From assembly GCF_902506065.1 (NCBI RefSeq), contig NZ_LR732912.1, positions 2,893,334 through 2,957,333 of the forward strand: DNA of 64,000 nucleotides, read 5' to 3'. The translations under genes and the position numbers were made by a program. Numbering within the stretch: the stretch's first letter is position 1; each line of letters starts with the position of its first letter. This DNA is from Arthrobacter sp. 9V (GTDB taxonomy: Bacteria > Actinomycetota > Actinomycetes > Actinomycetales > Micrococcaceae). The notes beneath the pieces are model-generated. The model was not told the DNA's origin, did no database searches, and worked only from the letters and a program-made list of their open reading frames with translations. Below, piece by piece: positions 1 through 8,654 of this stretch.

Positions 1-838
1 GGTGGGTGAAACCAAGCTGACGCGCATGCAGCCACTGCCGGGTGAGCCCCAACGTGGCTGCGAGACGAGGATCCGCCCCGTAGGTGAGATCTCCGGCACA
101 AGGATGCCGCAGCGCTGAGAAGTGGACGCGGATCTGGTGTGTGCGGCCGGTCTCCAGGTGTACTTCCACCAGGGTTGCTTTGCCGAATGCTTCCAGGACC
201 TCATAGTGCGTCACTGACGGCCGACCGTCCTCGATGACGGCGAAGCGCCAGTCGTGGCCAGGATGACGTCCGATCGGGGCATCTATGGTGCCTTGAAGGG
301 GATCGGGCAGGCCCTGGACAACGGCATGGTAGACCTTGTCCACCGTGCGTTCCTTGAAGGCCTTCTTCAGCACCGTGTAAGCGTTCTCGGTCTTGGCAAC
401 CACCATGACACCGGACGTTCCCACATCCAGCCTGTGAACGATCCCCGCACGCTCAGGTGCACCGGATGTTGAAATCCTGTATCCGGCGCCGGCGAGGCCT
501 CCTACTACGGTGGGCCCCACCCAACCCGGTGAGGGATGTGCCGCAACCCCCACTGGTTTATCGATAACAACGAATTCGTCGTCGTCCAGCAGGATCTTCA
601 GGCCTTCCACAACTTCCTCCACGACTTCCAAGGGATCCGGCCGCTCGGGAACCGTGACGTCAAGCAGTGCACCGGCAACGAGCTTTGCCGATTTTCCTAC
701 CGCAACTCCGCCGCTGGTGACGTTTCCTTCTGAAATCAGCAGCGCCGCGGCAGAACGGGAAATGTCCAGAAGCTGCGCTAACCCGGCGTCAACCCGGACA
801 CCTGCCAGCTCTTCAGGAACTACCAGAGACTTACTCAC
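1..838 (-). CDS. RluA/RluD-family 23S rRNA pseudouridine synthase, C-terminus cut by window edge
   Basis: Converts specific uridines of large-subunit rRNA to pseudouridine. Read leftwards from a GTG at 838, about 279 codons are visible and the frame is still open at base 1, so the last part of a roughly 300-residue protein lies outside. The N-terminus resembles an S4 RNA-binding domain ([17 protein letters not shown]), then comes a domain start [17 protein letters not shown], and near 420-445 the catalytic motif HRLDVGTSG with the active Asp. The start overlaps the lspA stop by 8 bases, so the two are translationally coupled. The lspA-rluD pairing is the same as Rv1539-Rv1540. Which uridine is modified cannot be told from sequence. 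Confidence 0.92.
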   Translation of the reverse strand, partial: MSKSLVVPEELAGVRVDAGLAQLLDISRSAAALLISEGNVTSGGVAVGKSAKLVAGALLDVTVPERPDPLEVVEEVVEGLKILLDDDEFVVIDKPVGVAAHPSPGWVGPTVVGGLAGAGYRISTSGAPERAGIVHRLDVGTSGVMVVAKTENAYTVLKKAFKERTVDKVYHAVVQGLPDPLQGTIDAPIGRHPGHDWRFAVIEDGRPSVTHYEVLEAFGKATLVEVHLETGRTHQIRVHFSALRHPCAGDLTYGADPRLAATLGLTRQWLHARQLGFTH

Positions 839-1439
839 CGGCGGGCTCCCCGGTGGTGCCGCCGGCGGGTTTGGCATCCTTGGCAGGCTTTGGTGCGGCA
901 ACATGACGCGTTCCGTCCATGCCCACACCCCGCAGTGTCAGGAGGCAGATAATAACGACGCCGGATACCACGGCGGAGTCTGCGATGTTGAAGATGGCGA
1001 AATTCGGCAGCTGAATGAAGTCCACCACGTGGCCCATGGCGAAGGACGGCTCCCGGAACAGGCGGTCGGTCAGGTTGCCCAAGGCACCGCCCAGGAGCAG
1101 CCCGAGGGAGAGCGCCCACCAGGCCGAGCCCAACTTCCGCAGCTGAAAGAGGATTGCCACGGAGACTGCTGCCATGACGATCGTGAAAATCCACGTCACA
1201 TTCTCGCCGATGGAAAACGCCGCCCCGGAATTACGGATGTAGTACCAGTGCAACAGCGGAGGCAACACAGGAATGCGCTCACCCTCTGTCATGGTGCTGG
1301 TCACCCAGAGCTTGGTGAGCTGGTCAAAAACGTAGGCGAACACGGCGAAGCCGGCAAAGAGCCAGAGCATGGCAGGACGCCACTTACGGCCTTGGGTGGG
1401 CGTCTGCGTTGTGGCGTCAGCGGTGAAGTCGTCGGTCAT
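831..1439 (-). CDS. lspA: Lipoprotein signal peptidase II
   Basis: Membrane aspartyl protease that cleaves the signal peptide of diacylated prolipoproteins in front of the lipobox cysteine. It has 202 residues, with four hydrophobic segments at about 24-46, 82-100, 106-122 and 150-170. Family motifs are all present: NSGAAF at 70-75, GNLTDR at 121-126, VVDFI with Asp140 and NIADS with Asp154; the last two aspartates are the expected catalytic pair. The polar N-terminal tail (about 22 residues) and Ala/Pro/Lys-rich C-terminal tail are longer than in E. coli LspA, as is usual in actinobacteria. It lies downstream of divIVA, after a hairpin, and overlaps the next gene. A lipoprotein at 23466 is a possible substrate. 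Confidence 0.97.
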   Translation of the reverse strand: MTDDFTADATTQTPTQGRKWRPAMLWLFAGFAVFAYVFDQLTKLWVTSTMTEGERIPVLPPLLHWYYIRNSGAAFSIGENVTWIFTIVMAAVSVAILFQLRKLGSAWWALSLGLLLGGALGNLTDRLFREPSFAMGHVVDFIQLPNFAIFNIADSAVVSGVVIICLLTLRGVGMDGTRHVAAPKPAKDAKPAGGTTGEPAGE

Positions 1440-1490
1440 AGTGCTTTCATTCGGGAAGCGAGCGGGGTGCTGTCAGTCTTTTTAACAGCG

Positions 1491-1527
1491 AAAGCCGGTG
1501 GCCGAGGAGTCCTCAGCCACCGGCTTT
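1491..1527 (-). terminator. Hairpin after divIVA
   Basis: Perfect 12-bp inverted repeat AAAGCCGGTGGC / GCCACCGGCTTT (1491-1502, 1516-1527) in the 99-base gap between divIVA and lspA. The trailing U-run on the minus transcript is weak, so it may reduce rather than abolish read-through into lspA. Confidence 0.65.
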
Positions 1528-1538
1528 CAGAATACTTG

Positions 1539-2237
1539 CTAAACGTCAGCGGTTGCTTCGCCGACCTCAGGGGCAGCGACAGAACCACGGGCGTCGAGGT
1601 CGCGGAGCTGACCTTCGATGTAAGCCTTCAGGCGTGAACGGTAATCGCGCTCGAAGCCTCGGAGCTGCTCAACCTTGCGCTCGAGAACGGAGCGCTGCTG
1701 CTCGAGGGCACCAAGGATCTTGCGGGACTTCTCCTGGGCGTCGTTGACAAGGCTGGAAGCCTCGATCTGAGCCTCGGCAATGATCTTTTCCTTCTGCTGC
1801 GCACCGTCGGAAACGTGTTTGTCGTGCATCTGCTGCGCCATGGCAAGCAGGCCTGCAGCGGACTCAGCGGAAGTGGAGACGCCGTTGCTTGCAGCAGGTG
1901 CCTTCGGAGCTGCAGCAGCAGCTGCTGCCTTCTCGGCTTCCTTCTTCTTGGCATCTTCTGCAGCCTTGGCTTCGGCTTCCGCCTTCGCCTCAGCTTCCTT
2001 GTCAACCTTAACCGGGGCCGGGACCTTCTCAACCACCGGAGCCGCAGCAGCTGCAGCGGGAACGGCCGAACCGGCCTCGCCGAGCTTCTTGCGAAGTTCG
2101 TCGTTCTCCTGGTTCAAGCGGCGAAGTTCCACCACGATCTCGTCGAGGAAGTCATCAACCTCGTCCTGGTCGTAGCCTTCGCGGAACTTGGTCGGCTGAA
2201 AGCGCTTGTTGACAACGTCTTCTGGCGTCAAAGCCAT
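1539..2237 (-). CDS. divIVA: DivIVA/Wag31 polar growth scaffold
   Basis: Coiled-coil protein that gathers at negatively curved membrane at cell poles and septa and recruits the elongation machinery in actinobacteria. The 232-residue product has the conserved N-terminal lipid-binding domain (MALTPEDVVNKRFQPTKFREGY, then DQDEVDDFLDEI), a first coiled coil to about residue 55, a long Ala/Lys/Glu low-complexity linker (about 60-125) and a second coiled coil (about 140-215). RBS-like AACGAGGTG sits just before the ATG. It is the last division gene of the cluster, downstream of yggT, and has its own 155-base upstream region with a long dyad. In mycobacteria Wag31 is phosphorylated by Ser/Thr kinases; I cannot assign a phosphosite here. 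Confidence 0.96.
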   Translation of the reverse strand: MALTPEDVVNKRFQPTKFREGYDQDEVDDFLDEIVVELRRLNQENDELRKKLGEAGSAVPAAAAAAPVVEKVPAPVKVDKEAEAKAEAEAKAAEDAKKKEAEKAAAAAAAPKAPAASNGVSTSAESAAGLLAMAQQMHDKHVSDGAQQKEKIIAEAQIEASSLVNDAQEKSRKILGALEQQRSVLERKVEQLRGFERDYRSRLKAYIEGQLRDLDARGSVAAPEVGEATADV

Positions 2238-2317
2238 CTGGTCACCTCGTTGGTCTAGTTAGTCAGTAGGCCTTCCGGCCGTTCAAAACTACGGTACCTA
2301 AATATCATCTTGTTCCT

Positions 2318-2345
2318 CCAATTCAACACCATCGTGTTGATTTGG
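2318..2345. promoter_or_regulatory. Long dyad upstream of divIVA
   Basis: CCAATTCAACAC (2318-2329), spacer CATC, GTGTTGATTTGG (2334-2345): 12-base arms with a single mismatch. It lies about 80 bases upstream of the divIVA ATG and about 50 bases after the yggT stop. No U-run follows on the minus strand, which argues against a terminator. A possible -35/-10 (TTGAAT, 16 bases, TATTTA) overlaps its left side when read on the minus strand. An operator is the simplest reading; the binding protein is unknown. Confidence 0.5.
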
Positions 2346-2393
2346 AGAATTTGCGGCCTAAGGACCATCGGTGGCCCGGGTTCCGCGGAACAG

Positions 2394-2681
2394 CTAAGCC
2401 AAGCTGTTGGTCACCGCCATGGCAATGCTGACGGCAATAATAAGGATCAAGAACCCCAGATCCAGGGATATTCCACCCAGTTGCAGGGGTGGTATCAGCT
2501 TCCTGAGCCTGCCAAGCGGAGGATCAGTCACGGAGTAGACCACATGGGCTGTAACCAACGCCACACCCCTGGGCCGCCACTGGCGGGCGAACATCTGGAC
2601 CCATTCGAAGATGAGACGGATGATCAGGGCAATGAAGAACAGCAACAACACAATATAGATAAGGCCGAAAACAATGCCCAC
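2394..2681 (-). CDS. YggT-family small membrane protein
   Basis: A 95-residue integral membrane protein with hydrophobic stretches at about 4-27 and 68-92 separated by a basic, Pro-containing loop (VTDPPLGRLRKLIPP), the typical layout of the YggT family. Its place between sepF and divIVA is conserved in actinobacteria and in many Gram-positives (ylmG), which links it to membrane organisation at division. The start is a GTG at 2681. The biochemical role is not established. It is separated from sepF by about 105 bases. Confidence 0.9.
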   Translation of the reverse strand: MGIVFGLIYIVLLLFFIALIIRLIFEWVQMFARQWRPRGVALVTAHVVYSVTDPPLGRLRKLIPPLQLGGISLDLGFLILIIAVSIAMAVTNSLA

Positions 2682-2787
2682 GAGTTAGCTCAGATCTCCC
2701 ACTTGTTCCGGAATGCCGATCGGTCCCTACTATTGCAACACAGATGCCAGGCAGGTTGACCCGCCTGGCATCCGCAAAAACCTATTA

Positions 2788-3324
2788 TCAGCTCTGGTTG
2801 AAGAAGCTGGCCTGCGTTTCGCTGACCTTCTTGTCATCTCCAATGACCTCAACGTATGACGGCGACAGCAGGAAGACTTTGTTGGTCACCCTCTCGATGC
2901 TGCCATGCAGTCCGAACACGAGGCCGGCAGAGAAGTCCACAAGCCGCTTGGCATCGGATTCACCCATGTCAGTGACATTCATGATGACCGGAATGCCATC
3001 CCTGAAGCTCTCACCGATGACTTTGGCGTCATTGTAAGAACGGGGGTGAACGGTGGTGATCTGCCTCAGGCCCGAGGCATCTTCGCGGCTGGATGCCGCA
3101 CGCTTGATGGGTGTCACGGGGGCGCGGTATTCCTCTTCGGCATCTACAGTGGGCATTTCACGGACAACTTCCCGGACGGGAGCGGGCGCGCGGCGCTCTT
3201 CCCGTTCCTGTGCCTGGGGGCGTTCTTCGTCGTGGTGCGTGGCGACGGACTGCTCAGATTCGTAGTGTTCATCGCCGTCGGCGAGCCCAAGATAGATCAT
3301 TGTCTTGCGCAGAGCGCCAGCCAT
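2788..3324 (-). CDS. sepF: SepF, membrane anchor for FtsZ
   Basis: Cytoplasmic division protein that ties FtsZ filaments to the membrane in bacteria without FtsA; no ftsA is present in this cluster. It has 178 residues: an N-terminal [16 protein letters not shown] amphipathic membrane-targeting helix, an acidic and Arg-rich linker (about 20-85), and a C-terminal alpha/beta SepF domain from about 88 ([19 protein letters not shown], then [13 protein letters not shown] and a VFLLSP strand). The order ftsZ-pgeF-yggS-sepF-yggT-divIVA is the standard actinobacterial one. The expected partner is the FtsZ C-terminal tail DVPDFLK encoded at 4925. Confidence 0.96.
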   Translation of the reverse strand: MAGALRKTMIYLGLADGDEHYESEQSVATHHDEERPQAQEREERRAPAPVREVVREMPTVDAEEEYRAPVTPIKRAASSREDASGLRQITTVHPRSYNDAKVIGESFRDGIPVIMNVTDMGESDAKRLVDFSAGLVFGLHGSIERVTNKVFLLSPSYVEVIGDDKKVSETQASFFNQS

Positions 3325-3409
3325 GGTGCACTCCTATCGTTTCTGCAGTAGGCGGGCCGCCATGACTTGACATATTGGAACCCCGGCCCGTCATTCCAAT
3401 ACTTTGACG

Positions 3410-4165
3410 CTACCCCACGGCCGGACGGGAACCGAGAATATCGGAGCCAATTCTCAGGTGTGTCGCCCCGAACCTCACTGCCGCTTCCAGGTCCTGGCTC
3501 ATTCCGGCAGAAATACCTGTTGCGGCAGGATGTACTGCGCGCAGCGCCTCGGAAATCCCGGCGAGCCGCTCAAACGCTGCCTCCGGATCAGCCCCCAACG
3601 GCGCTACAGCCATCAGCCCGGACAACACGAGACCGTCCGCTGACTCAATTTTTCCCGCGAGGACCTCAACATCAGACGGGCGGGCGCCACCACGGTGTGC
3701 CCCGGCGTCGTCATCCAGGCTGACTTGGATGAAGCAGTCGAGGTCGTTGCGCCCTGTGGCGTCCTTCTCTCTTAGGACGGCCTTGGCCAACGCGTCAACG
3801 AGCTGCGTGCGGTCAACGGACTGGACCGAGGCAGCATACTTGGCCACGGACTTCGCCTTATTACTCTGAAGCTGTCCGATGAAATGCCAGCGCACGTCAG
3901 CTCCGGAGAGTTCAGCACTCTTGGAAGCTGCTTCCTGGTCACGGTTCTCGCCGACGTCCTTGACGCCGAGCGCCACCAAGCGACGAACATCTGCTGCGGG
4001 ATGGAACTTAGTCACCACAATCAGCCTCGGAAGGTCGCTTCGTCCTGCATCCCGTGCAGCAGACTCTATCCGGTGACGTACCAGCTCCAGCCTGTCAGAC
4101 AGCTCAGCGGCGCGGGTGTCGCCGGCCGGCTCGGGCTGCTCGTTGCCAAATTCAGGGCTAGTCAT
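3410..4165 (-). CDS. YggS-type pyridoxal-phosphate homeostasis protein
   Basis: PLP-binding protein of the YggS/PROSC family, a single-domain TIM barrel related to alanine racemase but without racemase activity; it buffers free PLP. The 251-residue sequence has the PLP lysine motif LIVVTKFHP, the VGENRDQEAASK helix, WHFIGQLQSNKAK and the phosphate-binding end SAGMSQDLEAAVRFG plus LRIGSDILG. It overlaps pgeF by 8 bases at 4158-4165, so the two are coupled. The location between ftsZ and sepF is conserved (Rv2148c). Confidence 0.95.
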   Translation of the reverse strand: MTSPEFGNEQPEPAGDTRAAELSDRLELVRHRIESAARDAGRSDLPRLIVVTKFHPAADVRRLVALGVKDVGENRDQEAASKSAELSGADVRWHFIGQLQSNKAKSVAKYAASVQSVDRTQLVDALAKAVLREKDATGRNDLDCFIQVSLDDDAGAHRGGARPSDVEVLAGKIESADGLVLSGLMAVAPLGADPEAAFERLAGISEALRAVHPAATGISAGMSQDLEAAVRFGATHLRIGSDILGSRPAVG

Positions 4166-4898
4166 GCGTCCACACCAAACCTGCGAATCGACCGGTCAGG
4201 GAGTCCCGCCGATATGAAAAAAGGGAGCCGTTTTCAAGCGTGCACTCCCCCGAATACTCCACGGGGACTTTCAGTGCGGTCAGCTGGGCCCGAACACCGG
4301 CCGGCAAGTCCAGGGCAGGCGTTCCCCATGAGGTGGTGGACCAGGTTTGGGGAATCCTGGCCGCCACCTCGGCGCGCAGTTGCTCCGGAACCTCGTAGCA
4401 CGATCCGCAAATGGACGGGCCCAGCCATGCGCTTATATCAACAGCGCCACGGCGTCGCATTTCCGCGATAGTGGCCGGCACAATGGCTGAGGCAACCCCG
4501 GGGCGGCCGGCGTGGGCGGCCGCCAGCACGGGACTATTGCCGGCGTCGGTGCCAACCAGCAGAACCGGGACGCAATCAGCCACCATCACGGCCAAAGGCT
4601 GCGCGGATCGACTTATAGCCGAGGGCGTGGACGGGGCAGCGGCGACCATGGCATCTGCGGTCGGTCCGGGACCGTGGGCTTCAATGAACTCAACGTGATT
4701 TCCATGGACCTGATCCATGTATTGGAACTGCCGTGCAGCTGCGCCGTGCTTCGCCAAGCCAACAGCTTGTTCCAATCGGGCGCGACGAGCCATGACTTCC
4801 AAGGGTTCGTCCTGCACATGGAGAGCCAGGTTCCCGGCGCCTGTATCCGTAAAGGCTACAGAGACGCCGGGACGTACTTCATTTCGCCACCAAAACAC
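4158..4898 (-). CDS. pgeF: Laccase-domain (YfiH/PgeF) purine nucleoside phosphorylase-like protein
   Basis: Metal-binding enzyme of the YfiH family, reported in other bacteria to remove wrongly added L-Ser from UDP-MurNAc peptides or to act on adenosine; the activity here is inferred. In 246 residues it shows MDQVHGNHVEF, VADCVPVLLVG, AAAHAG, GPSICGSCYEVP and a final SGECTLENGSLFSYRRD, giving the His/Cys/His metal ligands. The motif usually written HAGWRG reads HAGRPG here. A peptidoglycan-proofreading role fits its neighbours. It starts 26 bases after the ftsZ stop. Confidence 0.9.
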   Translation of the reverse strand: MFWWRNEVRPGVSVAFTDTGAGNLALHVQDEPLEVMARRARLEQAVGLAKHGAAARQFQYMDQVHGNHVEFIEAHGPGPTADAMVAAAPSTPSAISRSAQPLAVMVADCVPVLLVGTDAGNSPVLAAAHAGRPGVASAIVPATIAEMRRRGAVDISAWLGPSICGSCYEVPEQLRAEVAARIPQTWSTTSWGTPALDLPAGVRAQLTALKVPVEYSGECTLENGSLFSYRRDSLTGRFAGLVWTHD

Positions 4899-4924
4899 CT
4901 GGTACTGACTCTTTCGAACGCGGC

Positions 4925-6145
4925 TTACTTCAGGAAGTCAGGAACGTCGAGATCGTCCGAGCGGCTGCCCGAAAGGTCGGGTTCAACCACTGCAGGAAGA
5001 TCGACGTCGAAGCCGGAGTCAGCGGGCAGAGCGGACGGGCGCTGCTGCCCCCAGTTGCTCAAGCCTGCGGCACCAATACCTGCCGTAGCGTGCTGGGGAG
5101 CGGCAGCGTTGGACGGTGCACTGCTCGGAGCAGCCGGGCGATCCGAAGGCACCGGGTTCTGGGCCGGACGCGACTGGTCCATGGAAGGCGAGGTGGCCTT
5201 GACGTCGTCGAAGCCGGCGGCGATGACGGTCACGCGTGCTTCATCTCCCAAGGCATCATCAATAACGGCACCGAAGATGATGTTCGCTTCCGGGTGGGCA
5301 ACTTCCTGAACAAGGCGGGCTGCCTCGTTGATTTCGAAGAGGCCAAGATCCGAACCACCCTGGATGGAAAGCAGGACACCGTGGGCGCCGTCGATGGACG
5401 CCTCCAGGAGCGGGGAGGCGATGGCCAGTTCCGCAGCCTTGACGGCGCGGTCTTCACCACGGGCGGAACCGATACCCATCAGGGCAGATCCTGCACCCTG
5501 CATGACGGACTTGACGTCAGCGAAGTCAAGGTTGATCAGACCCGGAGTGGTGATGAGGTCAGTGATGCCCTGAACACCGGACAGGAGGACCTGATCCGCG
5601 GAACGGAAGGCATCCAGGACGGAGACGTTGCGGTCGCTAATGGACAGGAGGCGATCGTTGGGGATGACGATCAGGGTGTCCACTTCGTCGCGGAGGGCAT
5701 CAATGCCGGCTTCGGCAGAGCCTGCACGGCGTCGGCCTTCGAAGGTGAACGGACGGGTCACGACGCCAATGGTCAGCGCACCGAGGGAGCGGGCGATGCG
5801 CGCGACCACGGGAGCGCCACCGGTTCCGGTGCCGCCGCCCTCGCCTGCGGTGACGAAGACCATGTCAGCGCCGCGGAGAACTTCTTCGATCTCGTCGGCG
5901 TGGTCTTCTGCTGCCTGCTTGCCGACCTCGGGGTTTGCCCCGGCGCCGAGGCCGCGGGTGAGTTCACGCCCGACGTCGAGCTTGACGTCTGCGTCGCTCA
6001 TGAGCAGCGCCTGCGCGTCGGTATTGATGGCGATGAACTCGACGCCCCGAAGGCCGACCTCGATCATACGGTTGACTGCGTTCACGCCACCGCCGCCGAT
6101 GCCGACGACCTTGATGACGGCCAAGTAATTCTGCGGTGCTGCCAC
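4925..6145 (-). CDS. ftsZ: Cell division GTPase FtsZ
   Basis: Tubulin-like GTPase that polymerises into the Z-ring. I place the start at GTG 6145, giving [20 protein letters not shown], because AAGGGGC sits at RBS distance; a longer frame to 6193 has no RBS and adds residues unlike the family. The 406-residue product has the tubulin signature [10 protein letters not shown], the T7-loop region [11 protein letters not shown], a Pro/Ala/Ser-rich linker from about 310 and the conserved tail LDVPDFLK that binds SepF and FtsW. A 216-base gap before it holds a promoter-like TTGACA and a dyad, so ftsZ probably has its own promoter besides read-through from ftsQ. Confidence 0.98.
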   Translation of the reverse strand: MAAPQNYLAVIKVVGIGGGGVNAVNRMIEVGLRGVEFIAINTDAQALLMSDADVKLDVGRELTRGLGAGANPEVGKQAAEDHADEIEEVLRGADMVFVTAGEGGGTGTGGAPVVARIARSLGALTIGVVTRPFTFEGRRRAGSAEAGIDALRDEVDTLIVIPNDRLLSISDRNVSVLDAFRSADQVLLSGVQGITDLITTPGLINLDFADVKSVMQGAGSALMGIGSARGEDRAVKAAELAIASPLLEASIDGAHGVLLSIQGGSDLGLFEINEAARLVQEVAHPEANIIFGAVIDDALGDEARVTVIAAGFDDVKATSPSMDQSRPAQNPVPSDRPAAPSSAPSNAAAPQHATAGIGAAGLSNWGQQRPSALPADSGFDVDLPAVVEPDLSGSRSDDLDVPDFLK

Positions 6146-6206
6146 GTTTCGTGCCCCTTGCTTGTGTCCTATAGCGAAACTGATCGAGTCCAACTTGAAT
6201 ACTTGG

Positions 6207-6243
6207 ACCTTAACCCTCTAGTTGAAGGTTATAGTTATGTCAA
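6207..6243 (-). promoter_or_regulatory. ftsZ promoter region with dyad AACCCTCTAGTTGAAGGTT
   Basis: Read on the plus strand, the imperfect palindrome AACCCTCTAGTTGAAGGTT covers 6212-6230, 67-85 bases before the ftsZ GTG. On the minus strand a TTGACA (6238-6243) lies directly upstream, so the dyad occupies the place between a -35 and a weak -10, the usual position of MerR-type operators. A closely related sequence occurs upstream of parA (55839-55857) and a weaker one upstream of the merR gene at 41766 (42569-42587). FtsR, encoded at 43098, is the obvious candidate binder; this is inference. Confidence 0.6.
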
Positions 6244-6361
6244 GTAACTCTACTGCGACGGTATTTCCTCTGGTTCCCACATGCAATCTCCGCTTGCGCG
6301 TGTCGTGTGATTGCCGTGAAATAAGGCCACCATCGGCTGCAGGTTACGTTCTCAATATTGC

Positions 6362-7291
6362 TTATTTCGTGAATGGATGCCTGGGAACGCTGACGTCGTA
6401 GACATTGACCGGGACCTTTGGATCCGCCGGCATCCTGAGCAGCGCTTCAAGTGCCTTTGCCTTCAGCTCCCTGTCCTCGGCATTGCCCCACACTACCGTC
6501 TTTCCGTCCACCAGTTTCAGCTCCACGGCGTCCGGTGATGCTGCAGAGGCAGTGGACATCCTGGCAAGGATGTCTGCGGGCAGGGTGTCCAGAACAGCGG
6601 CAATCGCCTTGAACAACTCTGTGTTGGTGGTGCCGACTCCGGCGTCTATCAACGGCAGTGCAACAGCGGCCAGGTCCTGCGTTGCGCCGAGCTGAACGCC
6701 GTCCACATCCACCATCACGTAGCTGTCCCCCTGCTTCAGCAGAGCCACGGGTACGCGCTCGTCCACGTGCACCAGCAACTCGGAGGGCGGCCGCGCTTCC
6801 ATGGTGGCCGAACGGACCTGGACGAGTGGTTTCAGGAGTTCATTGATTTCCTGCTCGCTGACTTGCGGCAGCGGCTTGCCTTCGAGGCCGGCCAAGGCTT
6901 TTTGCACCGCATCGGGTGTGACCAACGACGTTCCGTCCACGGTGATGGTGCGGACTGCCAGTACCGGCGAAAATACGGCGCCTGCGATCAGGGATCCAAC
7001 TACCACGGCCACTATGGAGAGCGTCCAGAGCAGGAGTCGTCGCTGACGCCGGTTCCTGGGCTCGGGAAAGGCAATAACGTTGTCAGCCTGCGACGACTTT
7101 CCGGCTTTCGGGGAGCCGGGGGCAGGCTTGGCTTTGCCTCCCGCTTTGTCGGTGACCGCCGAGGCTTTGACATCCGGTTCTACCGAACGCTGCGCACTAA
7201 TGACCTCCACTGGGTCATTTCCCGGACGGCCTGCCGCATTCCGCCGAGGGTCCGTGGACGGTTTGAAGGTGGGCTTGCGGGTGCTAGCCAT
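6362..7291 (-). CDS. ftsQ: Division protein FtsQ/DivIB
   Basis: Bitopic membrane protein that bridges early and late divisome components. It has 309 residues: an N-terminal cytoplasmic, charged region of about 85 residues, one transmembrane helix at about 86-108 (LLLWTLSIVAVVVGSLIAG), then a POTRA domain (VRTITVDGTSLVTPDAVQKA) and the FtsQ beta domain with SATMEARPPSELLVHVDER. The ATG at 7291 overlaps the murC stop by 8 bases. The cytoplasmic tail is longer than in E. coli, which is usual in this group. Confidence 0.95.
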   Translation of the reverse strand: MASTRKPTFKPSTDPRRNAAGRPGNDPVEVISAQRSVEPDVKASAVTDKAGGKAKPAPGSPKAGKSSQADNVIAFPEPRNRRQRRLLLWTLSIVAVVVGSLIAGAVFSPVLAVRTITVDGTSLVTPDAVQKALAGLEGKPLPQVSEQEINELLKPLVQVRSATMEARPPSELLVHVDERVPVALLKQGDSYVMVDVDGVQLGATQDLAAVALPLIDAGVGTTNTELFKAIAAVLDTLPADILARMSTASAASPDAVELKLVDGKTVVWGNAEDRELKAKALEALLRMPADPKVPVNVYDVSVPRHPFTK

Positions 7292-8654
7292 CCAATGCCG
7301 CCACGATGAGGGGCCCGTAGGCAGTGACGTCTCCGGCTCCGACCGTCAGGACGACGTCGCCTTCGCTTGCCGCGGCCGCAACGGCCTCCACGGCTTCATC
7401 AGCCGAAACCAGCCGTCCGTTCACCAAGTGATCGGTGATCAGCGTGCTTGATACCCCGGGAATCGGATCCTCGCGCGCAGGATAGATATCCAGGACCAAC
7501 GCGGTGTCCGCCAGATCCAGGGCGTCGGCGAATTCCTTGGCGAACTCACGGGTCCGCGAAAACAGGTGCGGCTGGAAGAGGACATGTACCTTCTTGCCTG
7601 CTGCAACGGAACGAGCCGCCGATAATGCTGCGCGGACCTCCGTGGGGTGATGGGCGTAGTCATCGTAGACCCGTACTCCCCTCCCCTGGCCCTTGAGCTC
7701 AAAACGGCGGGATGCGCCCGTGAAGTGGCCCAGTGCCGCCGCGGCCGCGCCGGGTTCCACGCCGAGTTCGACGGCGACCGCGAAGGCAGCTGCCGCGTTC
7801 AGTGCGTTGTGCCGGCCGGGCACCTGCAGGTCCAGCCTGTGCACGTCCCCACTGACGGCAACCGAAACGTCACCCGGACCGCCGTCGTGAAGCCGGATAT
7901 CTGCATCATCGGATGTTCCGTACGTCAGTACCCGTGTTGAACCCGCAGAAGCTGTGCGCTCTGCCAGAGCCCTGGCTCCGGCGTCGTCGGCACATGCCAG
8001 CAGCACGCCGTTGGCTGGCAGGAGCGCGGCAAAGTTATCAAAGGAAGCAAAAACGGCCTCCGGCGTACCGTAGTGATCCAAGTGATCGGCTTCGACGTTT
8101 GTGACCACGGCGATCAGCGGACGGTAGTTGAGGAACGACCCGTCGGATTCATCGGCCTCCGCCACAAAAATATCCGATTCCCCATGCGCTGCGTTGACAC
8201 CGAGTGCGGGCACATTCGCGCCAATGGCAAAGGAGGGATCCATACCGGCTTCCTTCAGAAGGACGGCCACCATGGACGTGGTGGTGGATTTGCCGTGGGT
8301 ACCCGCTACGGTCACAACCCGGTGGCCGGCCATGGTGGCAGCCAAAGCTTCGGAGCGGTGCAGTATGGGAAGCCCGGCCTCACGTGCCGCCACTAACTCC
8401 GGGTTATCCGCCCGGATGGCTGAACCAGCCACAACCGTTTGGGAATCGCCGAGGTTCCTGGCGTCGTAGCCCACTGCAATGCGGGCGCCTGCCAGGGCGA
8501 GGTCACGCATCACCGGCAGGTCTTTGACATCAGTGCCGCTGACCGGAACACCGCGCGAGACCATGATGCGCGCTACGGCGGACATGCCCACGCCGCCGAT
8601 TCCGATGAAATGGACACGACCGAGGGACTCGAGCCGGGCGATGCTGGTGGTCAT
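7284..8654 (-). CDS. murC: UDP-N-acetylmuramate--L-alanine ligase
   Basis: ATP-dependent Mur ligase that adds L-Ala to UDP-MurNAc, the first step of stem-peptide synthesis in the cytoplasm. The 456-residue protein has the N-terminal Rossmann motif [14 protein letters not shown], the ATP loop [10 protein letters not shown] near 115-124, the central EADESDGSF and [10 protein letters not shown] motifs, and the C-terminal [12 protein letters not shown] and DIYPAREDP motifs typical of MurC rather than MurD/E/F. Its ATG overlaps the murG stop by four bases (ATGA). Confidence 0.98.
   Translation of the reverse strand: MTTSIARLESLGRVHFIGIGGVGMSAVARIMVSRGVPVSGTDVKDLPVMRDLALAGARIAVGYDARNLGDSQTVVAGSAIRADNPELVAAREAGLPILHRSEALAATMAGHRVVTVAGTHGKSTTTSMVAVLLKEAGMDPSFAIGANVPALGVNAAHGESDIFVAEADESDGSFLNYRPLIAVVTNVEADHLDHYGTPEAVFASFDNFAALLPANGVLLACADDAGARALAERTASAGSTRVLTYGTSDDADIRLHDGGPGDVSVAVSGDVHRLDLQVPGRHNALNAAAAFAVAVELGVEPGAAAAALGHFTGASRRFELKGQGRGVRVYDDYAHHPTEVRAALSAARSVAAGKKVHVLFQPHLFSRTREFAKEFADALDLADTALVLDIYPAREDPIPGVSSTLITDHLVNGRLVSADEAVEAVAAAASEGDVVLTVGAGDVTAYGPLIVAALDG

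Noticed and set aside
5090..6247. 385-codon plus-strand frame opposite ftsZ
   Set aside because: Antisense shadow of ftsZ with no recognisable domain.
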